Of a stretch of DNA of 64,000 bases, positions 25,279 through 37,800 are shown piece after piece. Each line of letters starts with the position of its first letter. Position 1 is the stretch's first letter. This DNA comes from Elgaria multicarinata webbii (taxonomy: Eukaryota > Chordata > Lepidosauria > Squamata > Anguidae): positions 97,746,001 through 97,810,000 of the forward strand of contig NC_086177.1 of the NCBI RefSeq assembly GCF_023053635.1, read 5' to 3'. The notes under the pieces are model-generated. The model was not told the origin of the DNA and did not search any database. It worked only from the letters and a program-made list of their open reading frames with translations. Position numbers and translations under genes: made by a program.

Positions 25279-25605
25279 TAGGGTGACCATATGAAAAGGA
25301 GGACAGGGCTCCTGTATCTTTAACAGTTGCATAGAAATAGGAATTTCAGCAGGTGTCATTTGTATATATGGAGAACCTGGTGAAATTTCCTCTTCATCAC
25401 ACCAGTTAAAGCTGCAGGAGCTATACTGCAGCTATACTGTGACCAGATTTAAAAGAGGGCAGAGCACATGCAGCTTTAATGTTGTGATGAAGAGGAAATT
25501 TCACCAGGTTCTCCATATATACAAATGACACCTGCTGAAATTCCCTTTTCTATGCAACTGTTAAAGATACAGGAGACCTGTCCTCCTTTTCATATGGTCA
25601 CCCTA
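25279..25605. mobile_element. 327-bp MITE with about 140-bp inverted repeats
   Basis: Starts TAGGGTGACCATATGAAAAG and ends with its inverted copy. The arms match almost base for base for about 130-140 bp, differing at only a few sites. A perfect 8-bp target duplication TTGGGGGC flanks it (25271-25278 and 25606-25613). An 8-bp duplication fits the hAT superfamily. The near-identical arms suggest youth. Confidence 0.92.
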
Positions 25606-25613
25606 TTGGGGGC

Positions 25614-26109
25614 TGAGAGAAGAACAGCTTGCTTAAGGCCACCTCATGAGTTTGTAGCAGCAGTGAGATTTCAAGATGTCTCGGCTCATGGTCTCAGTCA
25701 GTATGCTAGTATTGTGAAGTAAAGCTTCAGAGAGAAAAGGCTCAGAACTCGCGGACTTGCCTCATGATTACTCTCCAAGGTTAACAGACTGGAAAGTCCT
25801 GTTTGCAAAAGGAATGGCCTTAAAATAATCAAGACAACATGGAGTTGGCTTCAGCTCTGAGGATTTTCATTCAGATGGTCTCGCAGTGTCTCTGTCTGTC
25901 TGATCCAAGATAACTGAAACACTGAGATTTTTCTCTGCGCTAAGTAATTACAGGATGCAATTATTTTGCATACCGTAAGTAGATACATATACTTTCCTTG
26001 TGAACAGCATGCTGAAAGGCAAATTTCTCTTAATGTCCAAGGAATGTTTCAAATTTGGATCTTCATATATTCTGTATATTTCTAGGTTCTGTATATTTCC
26101 AGCTCCGAT
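25614..26109. other. Non-coding, nothing recognised
   Basis: No exon or repeat identified. Confidence 0.4.
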
Positions 26110-26740
26110 CCCATTAGGTTATACTTGAAGTTTGGGTTTTTTGCCCCAACGTGCATCACCTTACACTTGCTTACATTGAACCGCATCTGCCATTTGGATA
26201 CCCACTCTCCCAGCTTGGATAGATCCCTTTGGAGCTCTTCACAATCCCTTTGCGTTTTAACAACTTTAAATAATTTGGTGTCATCGGCAAATTGGCCACT
26301 TCACTGCTCACTCCTCATTGCAGATCATTTATGAACAAGTTGAAAAGAATTGGTCCCAATACCGATCCCTGTGAGCCCTACTATTTACTTCTCTCCATCA
26401 GAAGAATTTACCATTTATTCCTACTCTCTGCTTTCTGTTCTTTAACCAGTTACTGATCCATAAGAGGACCTCTCCTCTTATTCCATGACTGCTAAGTTTG
26501 TTTAGGGTTCTTTGGTGAGGGACGTTATCAAAAGCCTTTTGGAAATCCAAGTGAACAATGTCCTGAGATCATCCCTGTTTACATATCTATTGACACTCTC
26601 AAAGAATTCTAGAAGATTAGTGAGACAGGACTTGCCTTTGCAAAAGCCATGTAGGTTATTTTTGAGCATAGCTTGTTCTTCTATATGCTCACTAATTTTA
26701 TCTTTAATAATGCTTTTAAGTAATTAACCCAGAATGGTTA
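26110..26740 (-). mobile_element. CR1-like LINE reverse transcriptase fragment
   Basis: Minus-strand translation shows LINE reverse transcriptase motifs in order: HLDFQKAFDNVPHQRTLNKL, then HGIRGEVLLWISNWLKNRKQ, the ADDTKLFKVV active-site region, and LGEWVSKWQMRFNVSKCKVM. The frame is broken in places. Assigned to CR1-like from the DDTKL and KWQMRFN style; the exact clade is not certain. Confidence 0.82.
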
Positions 26741-28712
26741 TTTCAACCATCTACTCAGCCTTTGCGGCCTACCAACAGCTGTTCTATGAAAGAAAATCAT
26801 GGACCCTCTTTCTAGTACAGATGCACCTATCAGCACTGTTTCTAGAGCACAGCCTTGATTAGTATGAACTGATAGATTACTACAACAGGTTTGGTCAGGG
26901 ATATGCAGTTCCTAGGTTACAATTTCCTTCTCAGAACCTGCCTCTCCGTGAAGGAATCTGCTCTAAGACAGCAGCAACTTGTAGGCATGGTTTGTGGTGG
27001 TCATGATCTTTTTTGGAGGCATCCTGCAACAGAAGTAGTGCTAGAATGAAGGGAGGGAGAATCAAAGTTGTCCTTTCCATTGTAAGGGTTACAGACTTAA
27101 AAGTTTCCTAGTGGGACATCTGGTTCCTGACTGCAATCAGTAGAATCTTCTGTATGTGGGGGAAAGAGTGGTGGAAATACTGATGTGAAAACTGACACAA
27201 AACTGACTGGGTCAGAAGCTCCTTTTTACTGCAGTGAACTGAAATAAATATGTCCTCTTATATGGGAAAAAAGTTCTTTGAATGGACTACGAAGTTAAAT
27301 ACTTCTCTTCACCTCCCCCTCGCTAAACAGAAGAAATTAAACTGACACTGAATAGCAGCTTTAAAGTTTGTCCTGCTGTCTTCTTTCTTTCCACACCACC
27401 AGAAGTCAATCTTTTTTTTAAAAAAAAGAAAAAGATTCCAGACTTCAACAGTTAATGAAGGAGGTGATTCATCCAGCAAGTAGAAGAACTTCCTTTGGGT
27501 TAGTGCACAATTATTTTAAGGCACTAACCCTGGCCTATTTTGTAACATTGATTGCTATGCATTTCCACCACTCTTGCTGCACATATGGAAAGTCCTGATC
27601 TGCACTGGAAGCGAGGTCAATGTAAAACTCTTATTTATATGCCTTTGATACCAATCATTTGATGTTCTAAAAAGCAAGTTGGATACTTTGCATTCCCTTC
27701 CACTCATGGCACCATTGCTACACTACTGCCTCAGCAGCTAGTCTTTTACTAACAGTTTAATACCTTCCAATTCCTCCCCAGAAACAAGGCACATCACATG
27801 GCACGTTTAGGATCCATATAGACTTCTACTGGCTCCAGTTCCACAGGAGAATGTCAGTAAGCATCTGTCAGTAAACAAGGTATCTGTGGCAACAGTATAG
27901 CAGTGAAGAGGATAATGGAATAGGAAGAAGGGAAGGTGCATTCAAGAACATCTTGGACTTTGGTGGTACCACATCAGATGCCCAGGAAGCAAATGATGAG
28001 CTTGGGGGTTCTGCACAGCAACCTAGGTGAAGCTGCATCTCTAATGGCCTTCACGTTGGCCCAAGGCATTCCTATCATAAGCACTTGATGCCAGTCTAAT
28101 TAGGAAAAGGAAAATTAAGAACCAACCTTTTTTCCTTTCTTCTTTGCCTCATAATCAAAGCTACAATAAGATGGTTTATCAGCGATGGCTCTCAGGGCAA
28201 TAACTTAACTCCTCCAAATCTGTCACTGATAAGCCATCTTATAGGAGATTTGATTGCACAAGGTTTTCCCATGTTTGGAAACTGTTGACTTATGGTTGAT
28301 GTTTGACCAAAATTATTCCATACGAGAACAGGTTTCTACATTTTTCAAAGTATATAATCATGTTTATAAGACTATCCTGAAAATATCATCCTTGAGGACC
28401 AAGAATAGACTTATTTTGATTTCTTGTATCCCCTTAAAGGAAATTAAGGTTGAATTAATTCTACAAATGCATACCAGAATTCCTGACTTCTTTCAGAAAT
28501 GTATATAAATAAAGGGAGAACAGCAACAAATCAATGCTTAAAATAAGCCAAAAACTGTAGGAATGTAGTTTATCCACCTTTAAGGGAATGGTTTGCTTCT
28601 CAGCCATTCTTAAAACAGTTTTTAGCCACTCAAAGGTTAATGCATTCTTTAAAAGCTAATCCATCACACATGTAGTCATAAACACCCCTTCCAAGGGATT
28701 TTAGACACTTAC
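26741..28712. other. Non-coding, nothing recognised (MRPL13 intron 6 or beyond)
   Basis: No MRPL13 last exon could be found here. A short A-rich tract is at 27410-27435. No named repeat. Confidence 0.45.
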
Positions 28713-28834
28713 GGAACCCAGAGCCTTGGGAAAGCATCAATTTCCTCTTGCGTATATTCATCTAACCTCCTGGGCACTTTGCGGGGCTGTGGAATCTCCT
28801 CTACCAGATTTTTGCGCATTTCTTCAGGGATAAC
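28713..28834 (-). CDS. MRPL13: MRPL13 coding exon 6 (last one found)
   Basis: 122 nt. It encodes [20 protein letters not shown] through [17 protein letters not shown] and ends with two bases of the next codon. The acceptor is CCTCAG and the donor is GTAAGT. In human MRPL13 one more exon supplies PEDYRL and the stop; the equivalent was searched for by eye from 28712 to 1 and not found. Confidence 0.95.
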
Positions 28835-31800
28835 CTGAGGAGGAGGGAAAAAACTAATCATCATCTATTTTTGCCCTAATCTTCATTTGCATCACCTAAG
28901 CTGCAATAGTATACCCACTTACCTGGGAGTAAACCCCATTAAACGTCTTGAGACTTCTTTCTGAATACATTTGTATAGGATCGCATTGTTACTTTCTAAA
29001 GGAACTGATGCAGTTGCGCAATCTGTTCATGCACCTAATTCAACTGAGGGTATTTAAAGCCACTAGGGGTCTGATTTATAAGCTCTTGTCTCTATATTAT
29101 TTTTAGGTTTAGCTTTTGTGATTTCTGTGTATGTTACCTTGATGAAAAAATTAGGCAACATCTTTTGCAACTTCTTTCATGTAGATTAATAGATGCTTTC
29201 GTTGCTGCCCATCATAAAAATAAAGTAAAATGAAACAATGAAATAGAAGATGTATTTCTTCTAGAATTGGGCAGAAAGTAAATTTCCAGATATTTTGGAC
29301 TTCAAATCCCAGATTTCCTGACCATTGTCCATATTGGCAGGAATTTCTGGGAACTGAAGTCCGAAACATCTGGAGATCTATCTTTGCCCACCCGTTCCAG
29401 AAGATTAAAAATGTCAGTCTATATTAGCACACACATGCACATACATACAAAAGGAAGCAAAAGTACAGCAACATCTTAAAAGGCCAGGGAAGTTATTGAG
29501 GCATTAGTTTTCACAGACTAGAGCCTACTTTATTAGCGGCATGTAGGGAAAGAAGGTTGTAATATGCACAGGAGTATAGTTGAGTAGTTAAGAAACAATA
29601 ACAGCTACTAAGAACATAAGAAGAGCCCTGCTGGATCAGACCAAGGGTACATCTAGTCCAGCACTCTGTTCACACAGTAGCCAACCAGCTGCCGACCAGG
29701 CACCCACAAGCAGGACACAAGTGCAACAGCACCCTCCCACCCATGTTCCCCAGCAACTAGTGTACTGACTTACATTATCAGCAAAGAGATGCAGCCTTTG
29801 CATCATGGTTCTTCTGAGAAGGTTTTTGGGAAGCATGCCATAGATAGCCAGTTTTACAACCTGAAAAATAAATACATGTGAATATATCTGATATTGAGCC
29901 AACTTACACAGACCTAAATAGGAGAATCAATACAAGGGCAATAGACTTTAGCGCTCCTGGAAACTGGGTAGACAATCCAGACAAAATGACTTTTTTGGGA
30001 GGCTCAGTGGCCATATTTGATGTAACATTCAAGCACTGCAGGCCACATCAGACAGGATGGTTGGGTGAGACCACTGATCCATCTAGTTCCAATTCTCTAC
30101 GCTGACTGGTAGCAGTTCTCTAAAGGTTTCAGAGAGGAGTATTTCCTAGCCCTTCATAAAGATGCCAGGCATTTGAACCCAGGAACTTTTGAATGAAAAA
30201 CATGTGTTCACTGAACTGCGGTTCTTCCCCAACATAGATTCACATAATGTAGGTGGCTTCCCCCATTGTATATACACACAATGAAATAGATGACACGCAA
30301 CCTCTAGGATTCAGGTGCAGTATGCCATTAAACGTCGGTTGTTGGAAGGAACTGCACAAGGGTCATTTTTGTGGGCTTTCTAGAGGCATCTGGGTGGTTA
30401 TGTTGGAAACAGGATGCTGGACTAGAAGGACCATTGGTCTGACCCAGCAGAGCTTTCCTGATGACATTATTGTGCATCAGTCACATGTGATGGTGTACTT
30501 ACTTTTTCTTACCAGGAAGTGATGAGTGTGAAGGGAAACTGTTGTATGAAATAGGCCCAACTGTTCACCATATTTTTGGTTTGGGACATCTCCTCTCATC
30601 TAGTCACTCTGACAGGCAACCTTGAATGTCCTAGCAGCAATGCTGGTGTGTGAAATAGCCAAATCAACCCTCCCATGAGATCACCTGTTACATGTGTAGC
30701 TACACAGCCATAAATCCCCTTCCAAAATATATGATGTGATGTCTTCTTGATCTAAATAATATTTTTGAGATGAGGGTGGGGTTGTTTTTTTTACACATGA
30801 GGTAATATTAATCTAATTGCTCCCCTGTATTTGAATGGAATATCATATTAGTATAGCCTCAGGTATAGATGCATTTCTAGATAACCAACACAGCTGCCTT
30901 GAGTGCCATTTTTTTCTTGGTAGGAAGGTGGGGGAACAAATTAAATAATTAAATACCAGAAGAATGGTGGAAGGAACCAAACTTCCCACTAATAACTTCA
31001 CCAGGACTACACATTACAAAAAACCCACAGGGCAGCCATGCGTCTCCTACATACTCATCCCCACCAGTAACATCTACTTCAGCATTGTGAACTGCCCAGA
31101 GAGCTCCGGCTATTGGGCGGTATAGAAATGTAATAAATAAATAAATACAATCAAAACCTGTGTCCCAGAATCCTTATATGGAGCTGAATATATCACTGAC
31201 CGCAGCTTAGCATACTGCCCCCAGGACACAAAGCAAGCTGATCTATATACTATTGGGAGGATTCAACAGAAGGTTGCCACTCTGTGTGATAATCTGGTGT
31301 GTTTTTATAATGCATTGTTCTATGATAAATTGCTATCTTATTTATTTGCTAGCCTGTGAATATCATTTGCTAACTATTTGTTCCAGATTAACAGGCCCAT
31401 TTGAAAGACTAATAGTGGTGAATAATATCTATGGGCCCATGTTAACATGCAAAAGAACCACAGTTCAGTACTAAGCATCTAAGTATGCCAATATATTCCC
31501 GATATATTGGATCTACAACTCCTGCTTGAGGGTTGTTGTATTGTGTGAACCTGGCAAGCACCAAACAACCCCCACATAATCCATATGAATATATTATATC
31601 TGTTTAATTGCGTAATCCACGCTTGCTGGGTTCGCATAACATGATAATTTGGCACCTGAGGGCACTACCGCTCATCGTGAGTTAAATAACCTACAACGAG
31701 CAGCGGCATGTCGTCCGAATCCAGTCTACTGCTGAATACAAACAGAAAAACTGAGGATTCTTTTAAGGGTCAGTTTACATGATCAATGTAAATCCTTGCC

Positions 31801-34800
31801 TAGATTCCAGAGTGTAGAGTGAAAAACCCCAGCAATAACTACAACATGTTAGGAACTAAAATATTGAAAGTCACCATAAATTCATTAGTCATTGCAAATG
31901 CCTGTAGATATTTAATTCAATTTCCTGTAAGCTATTTAAAATAACAAATCATCTAAAATAACTTCTTTTGCAGTTAAAAAAACCCACTGTGGAATTCTGG
32001 AATATAGTCAACTAAAGTAATTGGAAAACTCCTTTTCATACATCAAATGCAAAAAAATAAAAGTACGGGGGAGGATGAAACACAATTAAATGGCAAGGGA
32101 AAGAAATCAAAGTGGGTCTGTACTGTAGTTACACTGGACTTGAATGCAGATTTCCTGATACGAAATAAATCTTAGTATGTTTTAATTATAGCTCTCTCTC
32201 TCTCTAGCTCTCTCTCTCTCTCTCTTTAATAAAGGAGCTTTTACTTATATTATTTTTCAGTGGATAGCAAATTCAATGTTCACTAAGACTCTGCAGAAAA
32301 ACCTTGATGCCTTTTAGAAACACAATTCTATACATTTTGGCTCAGTTCACACAACACTTTTCCCTACGCAGTGTGAAAACACTGTGTGAAAGCACAGCTT
32401 CCTTCTCCTCTTTTGTGCTACTCATAATTTACTACTGATACATTGATTCTGGTTTGGCAGGAAAACAATAACCATGATTAATTGATTCAGACAAGCACAG
32501 TAAACCGGAAACAGAAGGGGAAGCCATGCACAAGAAGGGAGGAGGAAGTCCTTCCTAATCATCCAAATCAAGGGGGATTAGGTGAATCAAACCTCACCAA
32601 TTGCGTCAACCAACAATTCTACCCCTACATGTTGAAAAGACATTGTTGAGACTAGGTCTCTTGACATTTTAAAAAACACAGGAATTAGCAACTGACAAGC
32701 ATAATGAGGCTGAGGAAGTCCAACTCCTTGAAATCAGGGACTGTTTGGAAACGGGGGTCAGATGGGGGAAAAAAGGGAAGAGCATGTTGAGTATTTGGGC
32801 TGCCAGTTGCCTATATGGTTCCAAAAACGTGCAGTAACGTAAAAACTCAACAGACAAAAAATGCAATACACTCACATTAAACAGTTCCTGGAAAGTTTGG
32901 ACAAGCTCAGTAGGAAGGAACTAATAAAACTGTTGAACACACAGACATGAAGAGAAAAAAGAAATACATATAGAAGGGTTCTGAAATGCTAAGATATAAA
33001 TACGCCCATATAATACATGCCATAGTGAATTCAAGGAGCAAAAATTGAATGACAACTCTGTTGATTCCAGCACGCAACACCTGCTAGAAATATTACAATA
33101 TTGTTGTCTGAAGAGAGAGATTTCAAGATCTCAAAGAAAAGGTGAACAGAGATCTCAGTCATTGAAGTTTGTACAACACTGCCATTAACATAAAGATTTT
33201 GAATAAAATGCAATTCTTTATAAACATTGACCCTGTTCAGACATGCTAAGCCATGGTGGTTAAGCATTTTGAGCTAAGCTTTATGGCTTAGCATGTCATA
33301 TGAAACATTCCTAACCATGGTGTTTACATAACCATGGTTTAAACTCACTCACTAACCACTTGCAGCAAAAGCATTAGTGGCCTAACCATGGCTTAGCGTG
33401 TTGCCTGAACAGTCCCACTATGAAGAATACTGCAATCATAATAATCTGACTTCTGACAGTCATGACATGGTAGAGATCCATTGTAGAATGCAGTTGTATG
33501 TACAAGTTCCTCATGTGCATGGCAGCCCTGTCACCCATCCAGCAAAACTAAAAAAAGACAGCTTTTATTTGCAGCTGTTGTCCCTACCAGGTTTTTGTTG
33601 AACTGGACAACAAACCATAGCCCCTAAAGAACACATCAGTCTGGGTTCAAACGTCAAGGAGCCTATCACGTGTTGCTGAGTAAAAGCGGAAGCGGTGGGT
33701 GTACTGGGTCTGCTCTCTCCTGTTCGTCTCTGACAGCCCATGGTTTGTTTAAACCAGTGGTTCCCAAACTTTTTCTGGTAACTGCCCCCTTGGTTCCACA
33801 AACTCATGCCCAGTGCCCCCTGTGCGCGGCCCCTTTAAATGGGAAGCACCCGCCACAGGCTTGCTGAGAGAGGGAAGGAAAAGAGAGCAAACGCCTCTGT
33901 TTTGCATCCGGTGTGGCGGGCCACTCCAAGCAGGCTATGTCTCTTCATTAGCGTTTTGGTGCTTTTGAAACATTTGAATTCACCGTTAAAAGGAGTCTTC
34001 TTAAACGATATTAATACATGTGTGGATTCTTCCCCTATATGGCTTCCCCTACCTTCTCTCACAAAAATGTCCCTGGGTTTTAAGACCTTCTGGAGAGGCG
34101 CTTCTTGGAAAAGACCACCTCGAGCGCCCCCTTGCTGCCCCTTTGCCTCTTAGCGCCCCCCTGCCGCTCCCTTGCCTCTTAGCGCCCCCCTATGCAATCC
34201 CACCGCCCCCAAGGGGGTGGTACCGCCCACTTTGGGAACCACTGGTTTAAACCATGGGTTGTCATTACATGTGAGTCACTATGAAAAATCCACTCCCTAT
34301 TGATTTTCAGTATCGTACAAGCTTTATCTATATAAAGTAAAAGGATATGGGGAGCATTATGACAGATGTTCAGCGATCTATATTTGCCCTACTTAAAATA
34401 AAGTGCTTGGGATGTGCTGCTGAGGAAAGAAAAGGAACTGAGGATAGGAACGTAGGAAGCTGCCTTTAACCTAGTCAGACCACTGGTCCATCTAGCTCAG
34501 TATTATATACACTGGCTAATAGCAGCTCTCCAGAGTTTCACATAGGTGTCTTTTCCAGTCCTATCTGGAAATGCCTGATACTGTACTAGGGACTTTTTGT
34601 ATGCAAAATATGTACTCAACCACTGACTTACAGCAGTTCCCCTTATATTTTTAGAGGGGTCGGAGCCAGCGGTACTAGTCAAATGCAGCCTCAAACTGGG
34701 AATATCTCACACAGGACACCTCCCAGCAGAGCCACAGGGAAAGTGTGGATGGAAATGAGTGGAAGTCAGCTGGAAGACTAAGAAAATGGGTGCAGATGTA

Positions 34801-37800
34801 GACAGAGAGATTGCCGTAGGCGAGTAGAGATTAAATTGTGAGAACAGTTTTGTGGTGTTGTTTTTTTTTTAAACAAAACTTTATACAGTAAGGATTATAC
34901 TATAGGAACCATATGAAGTTTCTATTTAAATATATAGCATTACAAGGAAAGCAGAGTGGAAGAAAGGGAGGGAGGATTAGGCTAGTTTTCCACTTGTAAA
35001 ACGTATACTGTTTATGCTAAATCTACTTGCATGCTAAATCTGATAGACCTTAGTTCCAACTAGCTTATGTCTGGATTTCTTCCACAAAACTGTTTGATTC
35101 CTAGTATAGCTTTACATAGCCATGTTTTTTCAGATGCACTTGCAATGAGCTTTACTTTCCCCCCCATCCTTGCTTCTGTAAGTTGCCTTTGCCCCCAGTA
35201 AACAAAATGCCTGCTCCTTTAAAGCTAGGTTCCTTGGGGAAGGGTGCTGTGGCCTCTAGTGGCTGCTCCATCATCTGCTTCAGGGATCAACAGCTGATGG
35301 AACCTAACATAACTGAACTCTGCTCTTCCTTGAGCTGCCTGGGGCTGTTCACATGACGTGGGTTATTTAACATGGGTTATTTAATCCCACCATTTTGAAT
35401 ATTGAACCCCTGCTTGTTGTATTGTGCAAACCCAGCAAGTGTGGGTTATGAGAGGGTTAAATGACCCTCACATAAATCAACGTCTGTTTAAGCCTTGCAT
35501 AGCCCACACTCATCCGGTTCGCACAGCATGACAACACATGAGTGGGGGGTTGGCTAAGTAATTTGGTGCCCTGCTGACACCGCAGCTCATTATGTGTTAA
35601 ATAACCCATGATGAGCTGTGGCATGTCAGCCAATCCTGGTCACTGAATCTCACCCATGGGCTTTATCCTTTGCTGGTGCAAAACCTTGGTGCCTGATATA
35701 TACAGTAGGTTAGTATTGTGGACATCTGTTACTAACCTGGAAGCCTCTGGGTTATGCAGAGATGTTTTCCCTGTTCCTTCCTTTTACTTCCCCTACTTTA
35801 ATAACCAATTAATTAGAGATACTTAAAAAAATATTACCATCATATTTGACTTATGTATGATATTTCTGATAGTCTGATCTACATTATGCTATTCAGGATC
35901 TTCTAACCATGTACTTACTTTGTATGATTTGATAGGCCATGTATGTGTATGGGATGACCTTCTAGAAGCTTTTAAATTTTTATATGCCACAACAAATACA
36001 CTATGTGATGTAATATGTAGCTGATTTCGGCTGTAATCCTAAATAAGTCTTTTTAGACACAGTGAGACTTACTTCTGAGTAAATCTGCATAGCATTGCTC
36101 TGCTGTAATTTATTTTGCATTTATCCTCTAAACACTACAGAGGGATTGACAAGCACAAGTGTGTCTATTTTATTGTGAAGTATTTGTGAATACACATAAA
36201 GCTTAAATTCTTTGCCAGGTTATGGCCAGAACACAAGAAACTTCCTAAATTGGTCATGAACTGTCTGGGCTCTTCACAATCTATAGAGCTTTTGATACTA
36301 TTTTGTGGAATTTGTCTGCGAAATTCACTTATGGGTTCATGACCATCAAAATAGAATCCAAAGTATGTTCTAACATGGAAAACTGCTCAGTAGTGCCTAA
36401 GTTTGAGATATGTTGGGTTATGCTGTCCTCTAGTGTTCAGTAGCCAATATGTGCAACTAAAATAAGAAATAAAACAGAAAAACAATTCATAACGTGGGGT
36501 TAACATACTAAAAACAAAAACAAATCTTCAATCTTTTAGCACAAAATTTGTTTCTGCAAATTGTCATTGTGAACTTTATTCAGTAATACTGCATGGTTTT
36601 AAATGCTAGCAGACACCAATCACTGTACAGTACATGAACAGCAGATGGTCCCTGATAGAATAACAAAATAATAATGATTTCTTAAAATAGTATTAAATTG
36701 GTTTTCGGTTTTTTTTAAAATGTAAATACTAAACTTCTCTTAAGAATAACTTGGTTAATATTAAATAATCTCAGTAATACAGGTAACCAGCAAAGTTATC
36801 CATGAAGTAGTGTATTTTATATGTTCTAAAGTTATCAAAAAATCAAGTTATCAAAAAGGTTAGAGAAAATATCGTCACATATATTGTACATAATACTCCA
36901 TTTAGTCATATATTAGCACAGCTTTGTGGTCAGATTTGTTCCATTGTTTTTGGAGATATATAAATTAGTATTGTCAATGGAGGCCCAGGTGACCTCATCA
37001 CCACTCATTACCAACTTTGGTTCGTACAACAACTATGCCCATTCCTGGATAGGGTAGCTTAGCCACTATGTTTCATGCATTGGTAACCTCGCAATTAGAC
37101 TATTGTAGTACGCTTTATGGTTTGAAAGCTGCAGTTAGTGCAGAATGCAGCAGCTAGGGTTCTCAGTGAGGCACTCAGTTGTATACATATTACACCTGTG
37201 TTAAAAGAAATACAGTGGTTGCTTATTAGTCACCATGCCATGTTCAAAGTTCTGTTACTGACATACAAAGCCTTAAATAACTTGGGACCAGGATACCTAG
37301 CAGACCACCTCCTCAACTATACACCTAGCTGATCTGAGATATTCAGGGGAAGCATTATTGGTAGTTCTGTGACCAACAGAATGTCACCATGTAATATTAC
37401 GAAACTGGGCCTTCTCAGTAGTGGCTTCCACCCTTTGCAAGTTTCAAATACTTTCTGAAATCCTGTTTACATAGGCTTCCCTTGGATTGTAATTGACTAG
37501 GACACTGCTCCGTTTTACTCTTTATTATTTCTTGCTCTGAGTTTTTAATTGTTTATTATCTTTATATAGTATTATATATGTATTTTACCTCTATTTTTAT
37601 GTAAACTGGCTAGAGATTTTGTTATAATAAGCACTATATAAGTATTATAAATAAATAGAAACTGGATTTAAATCAGTGCAACCTGATCCCTGGTTAGGAG
37701 ACTTAGGATATTCATTAAACGGAATAGACTTAGGATATTCATTTTAATGGCTCAAAAGAGTTTAGCTAAAGAGGCGGATCTTGAAAATGGATCTTGAAAG

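Noticed and set aside
1-28712. COL14A1 3' exons, expected next to MRPL13 from human gene order
   Set aside because: No collagenous GPP repeats or other COL14A1-like exons were seen on the plus strand; the gene probably lies further left.
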